Source: DAOUEO01 sp963763495 (GTDB lineage Bacteria; Chloroflexota; Dehalococcoidia; DSTF01; JALHUB01). Taken from it: a stretch of 25,904 nt of DNA. A program made the position numbers and the translations under genes. The notes beneath the pieces are model-generated. The model saw only the letters and a program-made list of their open reading frames with translations, searched no databases and had not been told where the DNA came from. This document shows positions 15,945-25,365 of the stretch, piece by piece. The stretch lies in contig CAVXOY010000012.1 of NCBI GenBank assembly GCA_963763495.1, positions 1 to 25,904 of the forward strand, given 5' to 3'. The stretch's first letter is position 1, and each line of letters starts with the position of its first letter.

Positions 15945-17335
15945 TTAGGTGAAGCGCTGGACTTCGAAGCGGTAGAGGTCGACGGGCTCTTCGGGGAGGA
16001 TGCCCGCCTTCATCTTGGCGATGAGTATCTGATAGTCCACGGTGTCGACGCCTTCGAGGTCGGGGAGGAGGAGGCCGCGTCGATTGCCGCACTGGACGAT
16101 GACGCCGTAGCGCTTGCAGTCGAGGCAGTCGGGGTCGTCGACCGGCTCGGGAGGGGTGAGCATGTCGACGCTGTAGGTGAGGTCGGACAGCTCTTTCTCG
16201 TCGATGGGCGGGAAGCGAGGGTCGCGGGCCGCGGCGGCGATGGCGTTGTGGATGATCTCCAGGCCGACGTTGTCGCGGACCGGCTCGATGGTGCCGATGC
16301 AGCCGCGCAGCTCGCCGCGCTTCTTGATGGAGACGAAGACGCCGGCGCACCCTTCCATCTCCGGCGCAAGGTCGGTGAGAGGGAGCAACCTTGCCGTGCG
16401 GACGTAGTGCTCGACGGCGGCCTTGGCAAGCTGGACAAGGGGATGGGTGGGTTCCGGCGCCGACGCTTGGGGTCGCGGCGGTAGCGGCTTCTTCCTCTTG
16501 TTCCGCCTGAGGGCGCGGGCCCAGGACATCGACGGCGGCCACGAGGTAGCCCACGCCGAACGGCCCCTCGTAGGAGAGGACGCGGGGACGCACGCGGAGG
16601 TGGCTGAGGGCGCCCATGAGCATCGCTGTCTGGGGCACGGCGTCCTCAGCGGCGCGGCGGCGGAAGTCGATAGTAGTCTCCAACACCCAGTTCACGTCCC
16701 AGTCGGCGACGACCTGCTGGTACTTCTGGTCGAACTCGAGGCCGGCGGGGTTGTAGCCAGCGGGAGCGCCGGGTGACAGGCAGTGCGAGAGGTCGGCGCT
16801 GCAGATGATGGCGGTGCGCTTGCCGAGGCGCTGGAGGGCGCGGCCGATCGCTTGGCCGATGGCGTAGTGCTTGTCGGGCGGTAGGAAGGACGGCGTCAGG
16901 GGAACGATCTTGGCGCTGTCGACGCCTGAGCGCAGATAGTACAGGGGGACGGTGCAGCCCCAGTCCATGCCGGGGATCATCCCGTCGTCCCAGTCTTCGA
17001 TGGGGATCGATGGGAAGGCCGGCGCGCGTGGCTTCCTCCTGGATGAGGGCGACGGCGTCGAGGTCGTTTTCGTAGCGGAAGCTGACGTTGGGGGCGTCCC
17101 AGCGGGCCATAGTGCCGTCGGCGGTGGGCGACGTCAGGATGCCGACGGCGCGGGGGTCAACCGGGCCGTGAGGGCTGAAGATCAGCACCGTCTCCGGCCG
17201 GTAATTGGCCATCTCCTCCGCCACCTGGAGCAGCGCTTCGATGGTGCGGTGCGTCTCCTGTTCGCGCCCCTGGCCGATCTCGTGCACGAGTATCGGCGGA
17301 TGGGGGGCGATGCAGGCGTAGACGATTCCACTCAT
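15945..17335 (-). CDS. Memo-AMMECR1 fusion (AmmeMemoRadiSam proteins B and A), frameshifted
   Basis: About 463 codons when joined. The first part is Memo/DODA-like: MSGIVYACIAPHPPILVHEI, VLIFSPHGPV, then after a break near 16990 GCTVPLYYLR, AIICSADLSHCLSPGAPAGY and VLSYEGPFGVGYLVAAV. The second part is AMMECR1: HPLVQLAKAAVEHYVR, GVFVSIKKRGELRGCIGTIE, LSDLTYSVDMLTPPEPV and the terminal VDLYRFEVQRF. Between them is a linker (AEQEEEAATAATPSVGAG). The Memo frame meets no stop for over 1 kb and joins the AMMECR1 frame by a one-base shift at THP (about 16440), which favours one fused protein over two overlapping genes. It starts 15 nt after the radical SAM gene. The AmmeMemoRadiSam set co-occurs widely; its chemistry is not settled. 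Confidence 0.85.
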
Positions 17336-17350
17336 AGCAGCACCAGTCTT

Positions 17351-18432
17351 TCAGTGGCCGGCGGGCACGGGCAGTCGTCGCTTGTAGGTCGCCGTGCGGA
17401 CGTTCAGGTCGGCGCCGCAGTGGGCGCAACGGCCGTCTTTCTTGAGCGCGTTCAGGTTCGCCTGGTAGCCGATGCGGGTTATGACCAGCGTACCGCAGTT
17501 GGGGCAGTGAGTGTTCTCGCCGGGGTGGCCGAAGACGTTGCCCAGGTAGACATAATGCAGGCCCTCTCTGTGGCCGAGAGCGACGGCCTTCTCCAGCGTC
17601 TCTACCGGCGTCGGTGGGAGATGGCGGAGGTCGTGGTGGGGGTGGAAGGCGGTGACGTGCCAGGGTGTCTGAGGGCCCAGGCTCGTCCCTTATCCAGCGG
17701 GCGATGGCGGTCAACTGGTCATCGTCGTCGTTCATGGTAGGGATGATGTTGGTGACGACCTCGACGTGCATGTCCCAGCGGGAGCGGGCGTACTTGGTCG
17801 ATTCGAGGACATTCCGCCACTGGAAGACCTTGGCGAGGTCGCGGTAGAGATCGTCGGTGAAGCCCTTTGATGTCGACGCGGAAGGCATCGAGGTAGGGGC
17901 CGATGAGGTCGAGCGCTTCCGGGGTGCTGAAGCCGTTGGTGACGAAGACGGTGTAGAGCCCGGCGTCTTTGGCGAGGCGGGCGCAGTCGAGGGCGTACTC
18001 AAGCCAGATGGCGGGTTCGTTGTAGGTGAAGGCCATGCCCTTGCTGCCAAGGCGGAGGGCGAGGGCTACGGCGTCTTCCGGCGCGAGGTCGTGGGAGAGG
18101 AGTTCCGCCTGCTCAGGGGTGGCGAAGGATATCTCCCAGTTCTGGCAGTGCCGGCAGTGGAAGTTGCAGCCCCAGGAGCCGAGGGAGAGGCAGGACGATC
18201 CGGGGAAGAAGTGGAAGAGCGGCTTCTTCTCCACGGGGTCGTTGTTGACGGAGGCGACACCCGGGTAGTTGTAGAGGATGATGCGACCGTCGAGGGCGCG
18301 GCGCATGCGGCAGACGCCGAAGTGGCCGTCGGGGATGAGGCAGCGCCAGTGGCAGACGTTGCAGCGTATCTTGCCGCTGGGTTGGGCCTCGTAGAGGACG
18401 GCCTCGCGCTTTGGACTGGTACTGGCGGGCAT
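17351..18432 (-). CDS. AmmeMemoRadiSam system radical SAM enzyme, frameshifted
   Basis: About 360 codons. The opening (AVLYEAQPSGKIRCNVCHWR, with more Cys in GHFGVCRMRR) is the Cys-rich N-terminus of this family. EKKPLFHFFPGS leads to the radical SAM cluster CNFHCRHCQNWEIS (CxxxCxxC, a 4Fe-4S site for SAM cleavage). TYNEPAIWLEYALDCARLAK and VTNGFSTPEALDLI follow. A C-terminal CPNC...CAHC pair probably binds metal. The frame breaks near 17870 and 17690. It is followed after 15 nt by the Memo-AMMECR1 gene and preceded by selA at 46 nt. There is no Shine-Dalgarno before ATG 18432; instead TGCTATAAT ends 10 nt upstream, consistent with leaderless translation. Its substrate is unknown. Confidence 0.9.
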
Positions 18433-18442
18433 GATTAGTTCA

Positions 18443-18451
18443 ATTATAGCA
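18443..18451 (-). promoter_or_regulatory. Extended -10 element upstream of the radical SAM gene
   Basis: Minus-strand TGCTATAAT: a perfect TATAAT with the TG extension. It ends 10 nt before the ATG at 18432, so the RNA would start at or next to the start codon. No -35 match is seen, as is common for extended -10 promoters. Confidence 0.55.
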
Positions 18452-18478
18452 CCGGCGTCGAGGGGCTGCGGAGGAGAG

Positions 18479-19837
18479 CTAGGCGGAGAGGGCGGCCTGG
18501 AGGGCGGCGATCAGCAGGCGGTCTTGGCGAGGGTCGACGGTGCGGGGGTCGAGGAGGAGGAGGTCGCGCTCGATGCGGGCGATGACCGGCGGGTCGCTCA
18601 GGCGGAGGCGGCGGGCGACGGCTACCACGTCGACGGCGTAGCGCCGAGGGCGAGCAGCTTGGTGGGCAGGCTCTCTTCGGGCAGGCTGCCGCCGCCGATC
18701 ATCGAGCGGCCGTCGACGATGCGCGCGGGCTCTCCGAGCGACTGACCAGCGGGCAGCGCGGCGCTCATTGCGGCGACGGGCAGGGAGATCATGCGCCAGA
18801 CGGGTATCTTTTGGAGAGCCTCATCCTTTACATAATGCGTGAGCGTCGCAGTCAAGGCGGCGATGGTCATCTTGTCCAGGCGAAGGGCACGGGCGAGAGG
18901 GTGACGCTTCAGCTTGTCTACGAGGTCGCGGCGTCCCCCGATAATCCCGGCCTGCGGGCCGCCGAGGAGCTTGTCGCCGGAGAAGAAGACGAGGTCGGCG
19001 CCGGCGGTCAGGCTCTCCTGGACCGTGGGTTCTTTGCCGAGGCCGAACTGGGTCGTGTCGAAAAGGGAGCCGCTGCCCAGGTCGTCCAGCAGCAGGATGT
19101 TGCGCTCGTGGGCCAGGGCAGGCGAGGTCGCTGAGGGACGGCGACTCGGCAAAGCCGATGATGCGGAAGTTGCTGGTGTGGACGCGCAGGAGGGCGGCGG
19201 TCTCGGCGGTGATCGCGGTTGCGTAGTCGGCGAGGTAGGTGCGGTTGGTGGTGCCCACCTCGACGAGGCGGGCGCCGCTCTGGCCATGACGTCGGGGATG
19301 CGGAACGATCCGCCGATCTCCACGAGCTGGCCGCGGGAGATGACGACCTCGCGGTCGGAGGCCAGGGCGGCGAGGCCGAGCAGAGACGGCGCCGGCATTG
19401 TTGTTGACGCTGGTCGCCGCCTCAGCGCCGGTGAGCGGCAGAGGAGGTCTACCGAGTGGGACTGGCGGATCCCGCGTTCGCCGTGTCCAGGTCGAACTCG
19501 ATGTTGCTGTAGCTGCGGGCGACCGCTTCCATGGCGGCGATGCTTCGTCGGACAGGGGGGCCCGGCCCAGGTTGGTGTGGAGGATGACGCCGGTGGCGTT
19601 GATGACAGGCCGTAGGGTGGGTGCTACCATGGAGCCGATGCTCTCGATGAGGGACAAGACAATCGCGTCGTAGGGAGGGCAGGGCCGGCCGGCGGCGATG
19701 GCGCCCCGGGCCTCGGCGAGGCGCTCGCGGGCCACGTCGGTGACGATGCGGGTGTCGTACTTCTCGCTCAGGCCGCGAACGCGCTCGTCACCGAGAAGGC
19801 GGTCGATGCTGGGCAGGCTGCGATAGGGGCTGGCCAT
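18479..19837 (-). CDS. selA: L-seryl-tRNA(Sec) selenium transferase, many frameshifts
   Basis: About 453 codons when joined, normal for SelA. This PLP enzyme converts Ser-tRNA(Sec) to Sec-tRNA(Sec) with selenophosphate. Family marks include LPSIDRLL at the N-terminus, PVINATGVILHTNLGRAPLS, VNNNAGA, REVVISRGQLVEIGGSFRIP, LVEVGTTNRTYLADY, LLLDDLGSGSLFDTTQFGL and the PLP-lysine segment FFSGDKLLGGPQAGII. At least six frame changes occur (about 19540, 19470, 19393, 19285, 19130, 18630), each followed by conserved SelA sequence. ATG 19837 has AGAGGA about 10 nt upstream and an extended -10 at 19868-19876. Its presence implies that the organism makes selenoproteins; none is recognised in the window. 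Confidence 0.92.
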
Positions 19838-19867
19838 AGACTCGATCCTCTGTTTAATGTGTGAGCC

Positions 19868-19876
19868 ATTTTAGCA
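19868..19876 (-). promoter_or_regulatory. Extended -10 element upstream of selA
   Basis: Minus-strand TGCTAAAAT, about 30 nt before the selA ATG. It belongs to the same TGCTANAAT pattern seen before the radical SAM gene and mutS2, but here there is room for a leader with a Shine-Dalgarno. Confidence 0.4.
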
Positions 19877-19956
19877 CAGGTGGAGTCGTTGGGCCGCTTG
19901 ATCCATATTTCACTAATTGGATAGATGATGAACTCACTAAGCTCCAGGAGGCACCC

Positions 19957-21052
19957 ATGAACCTACGTATCCCCGGGCCGACACCATGCGCGCCGGAAGC
20001 TTTGGCGGCGATGTCCCGTCAGATGATCAACCACCGTGGACGGAGTTCGGCGAGATCTCTACGCGGGTGACCTCTCGGGTGCAGGAGGTCTTCCAGACGA
20101 AGAACGACGTTCTCATACTGACGACTTCCGGCACCGGCGGGATGGAGGCGGCGGTCGTTAACTTCTTGTCGCCGGGAGATGAGGTGCTCTGCGTGATAAT
20201 CGGCGCCTTTGGTGACCGGTTCAGCCAGATCGCCAAGGCGTACGGTGCCAAGGCCACGGTCTTGTCCTTCGAGTGGGGCAAGGCAGCCGACCCGGACGAA
20301 GTAGACAAGGCGCTGGCCGCTGACCCCAACTATAAGGCAATGCTGGTGACTCACAACGAGACATCGACCGGCGTGACGAACCCGCTGGAGGAGCTGGCGC
20401 GGGTGGCCCGCAAGCGCGGCGTTCTCACGATAGTGGACGCGGTGAGCAGCATGAGCGCGATCCCCTGCCCGGTGGACAAGTGGGACCTCGACGTGGTGGT
20501 CACCGGCTCGCAGAAGGGCTGGATGGTGCCGCCGGGGCTGGCCATGGTCTCGATTAGACGAGCGGGGCTGGAAGGCGTATGAAGAGGCGAAGATGCCGCG
20601 CTTCTACTTTGACCTGGCGCAAGGCGAAGAGCAGCGCAGAGAAGGGGCAGACCCCCTGGACGCCGGCTGTGTCCATCTACTACGCCCTGGACGTGGCACT
20701 GGAGATGATGCTCAAAGAGGGCCTGGAGAGCATCTTTGCCCGGCACGCCCGCATCGGAGAGCTTACCCGGCAGCAGGTGAAGGCGTTAGGGCTGGAGATT
20801 CTTGCCGATGAGCGTTTCGCGTCGAATACTGTGACGGCGGTGAAGGTGCCGGAGGGTGTCGACGGCAAGGCGCTGAACAAGATGATGCGGGAGGAGTACA
20901 ATACGGTGCTGGCGGGTGGCCAGGCCGCGCTGATGGGCAAGATTTTCCGCATCGGGCACCTAGGGTTGGTGTCGGAGACGGACATACTGAACTGTGTAGA
21001 TGCGTTGAAGCAGGCGTTGCCGCGGGTGGGGTTCACGCCCGCCAAGGCGTGA
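19957..21052 (+). CDS. Class V aminotransferase (alanine-glyoxylate/serine-pyruvate type), frameshifted
   Basis: About 365 codons. A PLP-dependent enzyme with the N-terminal MNLRIPGPTPCAPEAL, SGTGGMEAAVVNFLSPGDEV (phosphate-cup glycine-rich turn), TIVDAVSSM (PLP-pyridine Asp) and TGSQKGWMVPPGL, whose Lys forms the Schiff base. The C-terminal domain ends LVSETDILNCVDALKQAL. The frame breaks near 20035, 20565 and 20645. AGGAGG lies 6 nt before ATG 19957. serA follows 46 bp later on the same strand. Pairing with SerA is known from other bacteria and archaea, and suggests the enzyme acts as the phosphoserine aminotransferase in place of SerC; glyoxylate or pyruvate use is the alternative. Confidence 0.9.
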
Positions 21053-21098
21053 GCGCCCGGCCACCTGCCGATCGGGCTGAGAACAGGGAAGGATGGGA

Positions 21099-22677
21099 AT
21101 GAACCGTAAGGTACTGGTCACGGACCCCATAGCACAGGACGGCATCAATGCTTTGGCCGCCCACGCGGAGGTGGACGTCAAGCTGGGCATCCCCGCGGAG
21201 GAGCTGATAAGCATTATCGGCGAATACGATGCGCTGGTCGTGCGCAGCGAGACGAAGGTCACGGCGGCCGTCATCGAAGCGGCCAGGAATCTGGTGGTGA
21301 TCGGACGCGCGGGCGCCGGCGTCGACAATATCGACCTGGAAGCGGCGACGCAGCGGGGGATCATCGTCGTCAATGCGCCGCTGGGAACAGCACATCGGCC
21401 GCTGAGCACTCGATAGCGCTGATGCTGGCGCTGTCGCGGCACATTCCGCAGGCCAACGCCAGCCTCAGGAGCGGCAAGTGGGACCGCAAGGGCTTCATGG
21501 GTGTGGAGGTGCGAGGGAAGACGCTGGGGATCATCGGCCTGGGCCAGATCGGGTCGGAGGTGGCGCGACGGGCGCGCGGCCTGGAGATGCACGTCATCGC
21601 CTGCGATCCCTTCGTCTCTCAGGAGCGAGCGCAGGTCCTTGGGGTGGAGATCGTCGAGCTGGGGGATCTGTTGAAGGGATCCGACTACATTGCGATACAC
21701 ACGATTCTGACGCCTCAGACGAGGGGCCTCATCGGTGAGAAAGAGTTGCGGATGGTGAAGCCGAGCGCCCGGATCATTAACGTGGCCCGCGGCGGCATCG
21801 TGGATGAGGAGGCGCTGTACAAGGCTGTGGAGGAAGGGAGAATAGCGGGCGCGGCGGTGGATGTGTTCAGCAAAGAGCCGCCGGGCGACAACATCCTCTT
21901 GAAGAGCGATCGCATCATCGTCACGCCGCATCTGGGAGCTTCTACGTCTGAGGCACAGGAACGGGTGGCCCTGGACGTGGCGGAACAGATCAGTCGCGCA
22001 TTTTCCGAGGGGAAGCGCCGCTGTACTCGGTCAATGCTCCTCTGGTGCCGGCGGAGACGATGGCGGTGATCGGCCCCTACCTTGAGGTCGCTATCAAGGT
22101 GGCTTCCTTGGTGACTCAGCTTAGTGAGGGTCAGTTGAGCAGCGTGGACGTGGAGTACCTGGGAGAGATCGCGGACTACGATGTGACGCCGCTCAAGGCA
22201 GCGGTCATCAAGGGGCTGTTGGAGCCGGTGAGCGAAGAGAATGTGACGATTGTGAATGCGAACCTCGTGGCCGAGCACCGGGGCCTGCGCATCAATGAGA
22301 GCAAGGGCTCCTATGAGGGGATCTACACCAATCTGGTCCGAGTGCAGGCAGCCACGAGCGCAGGGAAGATGATTGTCGCGGGGACGGCGGGACATGATGG
22401 CGCTCACATCGTCCAGATCAAGGAGTACTGGGTGGACGTCTCTCCCGGCGATGGTTATCTCCTGATCTGCGAGAACGTGGACCGGCCGGGCATGATCGGA
22501 AGCGTCGGCACGATAATGGGGCAGCACAAGATCAACATCCACTCGATGCGCGTCTCTGCGAATGAGAAGGGCCGAGCGATGATGGTGGTGGGGCTGGACA
22601 GCCCGGCGACCGACGAGGTGCTCAAGGAGATGGCGAAGGTACCCGACATTTTCTCCGTCCGGCAGGCCAAGATATAG
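21099..22677 (+). CDS. serA: D-3-phosphoglycerate dehydrogenase, long form with ACT domain, two frameshifts
   Basis: About 526 codons, the length of the long SerA type. It oxidises 3-phosphoglycerate with NAD+ in the first step of serine synthesis. Visible are VLVTDPIAQDGINAL, VIGRAGAGVDNIDLEAA, the Rossmann loop GIIGLGQIGSEVAR, the catalytic-Arg segment NVARGGIVDEEAL, the catalytic-His segment VTPHLGASTSEAQ, then the intervening ASB domain and a C-terminal ACT domain (CENVDRPGMIGSVGTIMG; INIHSMRVSANEKG) that usually gives serine feedback. One G is missing from a run near 21385 and another break lies near 22018. ATG 21099 is preferred over 21093, since GGGAAGG directly abuts the earlier ATG. 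It follows the aminotransferase gene and ends at a good terminator. Confidence 0.95.
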
Positions 22678-22699
22678 CGCGCAGTTTCTGCGATGGCAG

Positions 22700-22726
22700 G
22701 AGGCGTCCCTTGGGGGCGCCTCTTTT
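22700..22726 (+). terminator. Intrinsic terminator of the aminotransferase-serA unit
   Basis: GAGGCGTCCC pairs with GGGGGCGCCTC across a tiny loop and is followed by TTTT. It starts 22 nt after the serA stop, so it is a classical Rho-independent terminator. Confidence 0.85.
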
Positions 22727-22746
22727 CGTTGGAGGGTATCCTCGCA

Positions 22747-22767
22747 GCCGGGCAGGGACGCCCGACC
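22747..22767. repeat. Dispersed palindrome GCCGGGC-6-GCCCGACC, copy 4 (variant)
   Basis: An imperfect inverted repeat with loop AGGGAC followed by CTACG, matching copies 1 and 2 apart from one stem mismatch. It lies between the serA terminator and the end of the DUF1015 gene. Confidence 0.6.
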
Positions 22768-22785
22768 TACGCGGGGTATGCGGCG

Positions 22786-24106
22786 CTAGTCGAGGGGGTA
22801 CATGACGAGGCCGGTGGGCAGCTTGGGGTAGAAGTAGGTCGATTTCTGGGGCATCCGCTCGCCGGCGTCAGCCACTTCGAGTACGCGCTCCGTCGGTGTC
22901 GGGTTGAGGAAGAAGGCGAGGGCGTACTGGCCCGATTCCACCTGCCGCAGGGCCTCTTCGCCGTCGTGGACGAATTCGACCGGCGGTTTCGCCGCGGCGG
23001 TGATGGCCTGCTCGCTGATGCCGAGGATGCGCTGCAGTATCAGGTCCTGGAGGAGGGCGGCATCGAGGTGACGCCAGGTGGCCGGCCGGTCGGGAGGCAT
23101 CAAAGCGGCGGCTTTATCGGGGTCTTTGACGGTGGCGATGAGGCGTTGGTTACCCGCGCGGGTAGCGATGCCGATGGCGGGGGCGTGGCGACCCGCTTCG
23201 GCGAGGAGAGCCTCCATCGCTGTCCAACCGGCGCTGAGCCCGTCGCTGACATCTTCGAGATGGAAAGCCTCGCTCAATCTGAGATCGAAGTCTGCAGGCA
23301 CATCCGCTGTCTGGAGCAGACGGTGGGTGGGAAGGACGACGAGGCCAGGGTACCGCCTGGGAGACGAGGGCGATGAGGACGAAGTTCTCTGCCTCTTCGC
23401 CACTCCAGTGCGGCGACGGGGCGCGCCTCTCGTCGCGATAGGTGAGGGCGGTCTCGTAGCGGTGGTGGCCGTCGATGATGTAGATGCTTCTTGTCGCGGA
23501 AGAGGTCGCTGATGCGGCTTAGGGCGTCGTGTTATCGGTGATGCGCTCGCAGGCGATGGCTCTGCCCGGCCGGCATCCGTCGCCTCGAAGAGGCGGCCGA
23601 CCGCACCCTTTTCGAGACGTACGGTCAACTTCGCCGGCGGAATCGCGGTAGAGTCCGAGAACGGGGCTGTGTTGACGCGGCAGGCGCGGAGCAGGCTCAG
23701 GCGGTCTTCCTTGGGACGGCTCAGGGTGCGCTCGTGGGGACGGATTATCCCATCGTCCCAGTTGTGGAGACGGACGCGGGCGAAAAACGCTCGCCGGGTC
23801 AGGTATTGTCCCTGGTGGGTGAAACGCTGCTCGTAGACGTAGAGGGCGGGGGATGTGTCGCGCAGCAGGACGCCGTCGGCGAGCCAGCGGTGGAGGTCGG
23901 CGGCGGCGCGTGTGTAGCGATTGTCGGCGGGGGTATCGGCGTCGCTCGTCTCGCCGTATTCCAGGCGGATGGCGTTGTAGGGGCTGAGCTGGTAGAGATC
24001 CTCGTTGCTCATCAGGCGATATGATGTCGTAGGGAGGAGCCAGGACGTCGGCGATGTTGACGCTTTTCGAGAAGCGAAGGCCGGTAAAGGGGCGAACGTC
24101 GGCCAC
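22786..24106 (-). CDS. DUF1015 family protein, several frameshifts
   Basis: About 440 codons. DUF1015 marks: the opening VADVRPFTGLRFSKSVNIAD followed by VLAPPYD, then LSPYNAIRLEYGE, ADLHRWLADGVLLRDTSPAL, YVYEQRF, RPHERTLSRPKEDRL, a YIIDGHHRYETAL block recovered only by switching frame near 23480, and the ending STYFYPKLPTGLVMYPLD. The family is widespread and cytoplasmic; the HHRY block resembles ParB/sulfiredoxin-type nucleotide-binding folds, but no function is established. Breaks lie near 24030, 23690, 23560, 23490 and 23380. The start is GTG 24106 with AAAGGAGA about 10 nt upstream. It is divergent from the HIT gene. Confidence 0.88.
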
Positions 24107-24165
24107 TTTGGCTCAGTCTCCTTTGGCTGGGAACGGCGGTTTTGTCGGTTGGGGGCGCAGTCGCG

Positions 24166-24194
24166 TTGACCGCCGGCGGGCCCATACATAGAAT
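24166..24194 (+). promoter_or_regulatory. Sigma-70-type promoter of the HIT gene
   Basis: -35 TTGACC (24166-24171), 17-nt spacer, -10 TAGAAT (24189-24194). The predicted start is near 24201, about 34 nt before the HIT gene ATG. Confidence 0.65.
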
Positions 24195-24234
24195 AGGCCA
24201 AGCCTTCCTCTTAGCATACCGTTTGGAGTGATCG

Positions 24235-24555
24235 ATGGTCTACTGTACTTTCTGCGAGATTGTGGCGAAAAGAGAGCCGGCGGAGTTTCTCTATGAGGAC
24301 GATGAGGTCGTGGTGTTTCGGAACCGGTTGCGCTGGGCGCCGGTGATGCTGCTGGTCGTGCCGAAGAGGCACATGAGTCAGGAGGAGCTCTGGCAAGACA
24401 TGGGCCGCGTGGGCGAGGTGGCGGTGAAGATGGGCCAAGCCCATTGTCCGAACGGTTTTCGCATTCTATCGAACTTTGGTCGTGACGCGATGCAGAGCCA
24501 GCATCACGGGCACGTCCATGTCATCGGCGGGACTTGGCTGGGAGAGTATGCGTGA
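24235..24555 (+). CDS. HIT family protein (histidine triad nucleotide hydrolase/transferase)
   Basis: An intact 106-aa protein. Residues 4-7 hold the CxxC of zinc-binding HIT proteins (CTFC), followed by EIVAKREPAEFLYED. VVPKRHMS marks the central strand and the signature QHHGHVHVIGG at about residues 89-99 carries the H-x-H-x-H triad, whose middle His forms the nucleotidyl intermediate. Small bacterial HIT proteins hydrolyse adenosine phosphoramidate or other AMP conjugates. GGAG lies about 6 nt before ATG 24235, and a good promoter stands upstream. The stop codon is 9 bp from that of the convergent rph gene. Confidence 0.92.
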   Translation: MVYCTFCEIVAKREPAEFLYEDDEVVVFRNRLRWAPVMLLVVPKRHMSQEELWQDMGRVGEVAVKMGQAHCPNGFRILSNFGRDAMQSQHHGHVHVIGGTWLGEYA

Positions 24556-24564
24556 GGGCGGCTG

Positions 24565-25287
24565 TCAGTTGGTCTCGCCGAGGGCCAGTCTCTGGGCCTC
24601 GAGCAGTTCGCTGATCCCTGTTGAGCCAAGCCGAGCAGTTGCTCCATTGTGGCCCGCGTGAAGGGCGAGCTTTCGGCTGAGCCCTGCGACTCTACGAATT
24701 CCCTTCGCAGTCATGACGACGTTGAAGTCGACTTCGGCGCGGGAGTCCTCCTCGTAGTTGAGGTCGAGCAAAGGGGCGCCGTCGACAATTCCGGCGCTGA
24801 TGGCGGCGACGGCATCGGTGAGAGGCATGCTGGCCAATCTCCGGCGGCGATGAGCTTCTCGAACGCTTGACGGAGAGCGACGTAGGCGCCGGTGATGGCA
24901 GCGCAGCGGGTGCCACCGTCGGCCTTGATGACGTCGCAGTCGACGATGAAGGCGCGCTCGCCGAGGATGTCGAGGTTCGTGACGGCGACGCAGGGAACGG
25001 CCGATGAGGCGCTGTATCTCGTGGGTGCGCCCGCCGATGCGGCCGAGCACGGCTTCGCGGGGTGAGCGGGTGGTGGTCGAGCGAGGGAGCATAGCCTACT
25101 CGGCGGTTATCCAGCCGCTGCCGGTCGATTTCAGGAAGGAGGCACGCGCTCGCCGAGGCTGACGGCGCAGAGGACGGCGGTGTCGCCAAGCTCGATGAAG
25201 GCGGAGCCTTCGGCGTGGGGCGGTAGCCGGGGGTTATGCGCAGGGGGCGTATCTGGTCGGGTTGCGGCGGCCGTCTTTGCGTTCCAA
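24565..25287 (-). CDS. rph: Ribonuclease PH, frameshifted
   Basis: About 240 codons, the family length. RNase PH trims tRNA 3' ends by phosphorolysis. Visible are RPLRITPGY and HAEGSAFIELGDTAVLCAVS at the N-terminus, GRTHEIQRLIGRSLR, LDILGERAFIVDCDVIKADG with GGTRCAAITGAYVAL (the conserved DADGGTR-type catalytic loop), and LDLNYEEDSRAEVDFNVVMT near the C-terminus. The frame breaks near 25235, 25130, 25010 and 24840. The start is probably TTG 25287 (reading ERKDGRRN), with AAAGGA about 5-7 nt upstream; no ATG fits. It is convergent with the HIT gene and downstream of the ComEC-like gene. Confidence 0.9.
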
Positions 25288-25365
25288 GGGTGTCCTTTCG
25301 GTTCTTCCGGGGACAAGAGGGAGTATAGCATCGCCAGCGCGCCGTGAGAAGCGGACATCTCTTGT

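Noticed and set aside
13240..16980. A single open frame of about 1246 codons on the minus strand.
   Set aside because: It is an artefact of high GC content. It joins parts of Memo-AMMECR1, an out-of-frame stretch over AMMECR1 and parts of MutS2; the conserved sequence lies in several frames.
18479..19837. UGA-Sec read-through or programmed frameshifting as the cause of the breaks in selA and neighbours.
   Set aside because: The breaks are changes of frame, not in-frame stops. They occur in many unrelated genes and show no slippery site with downstream structure.
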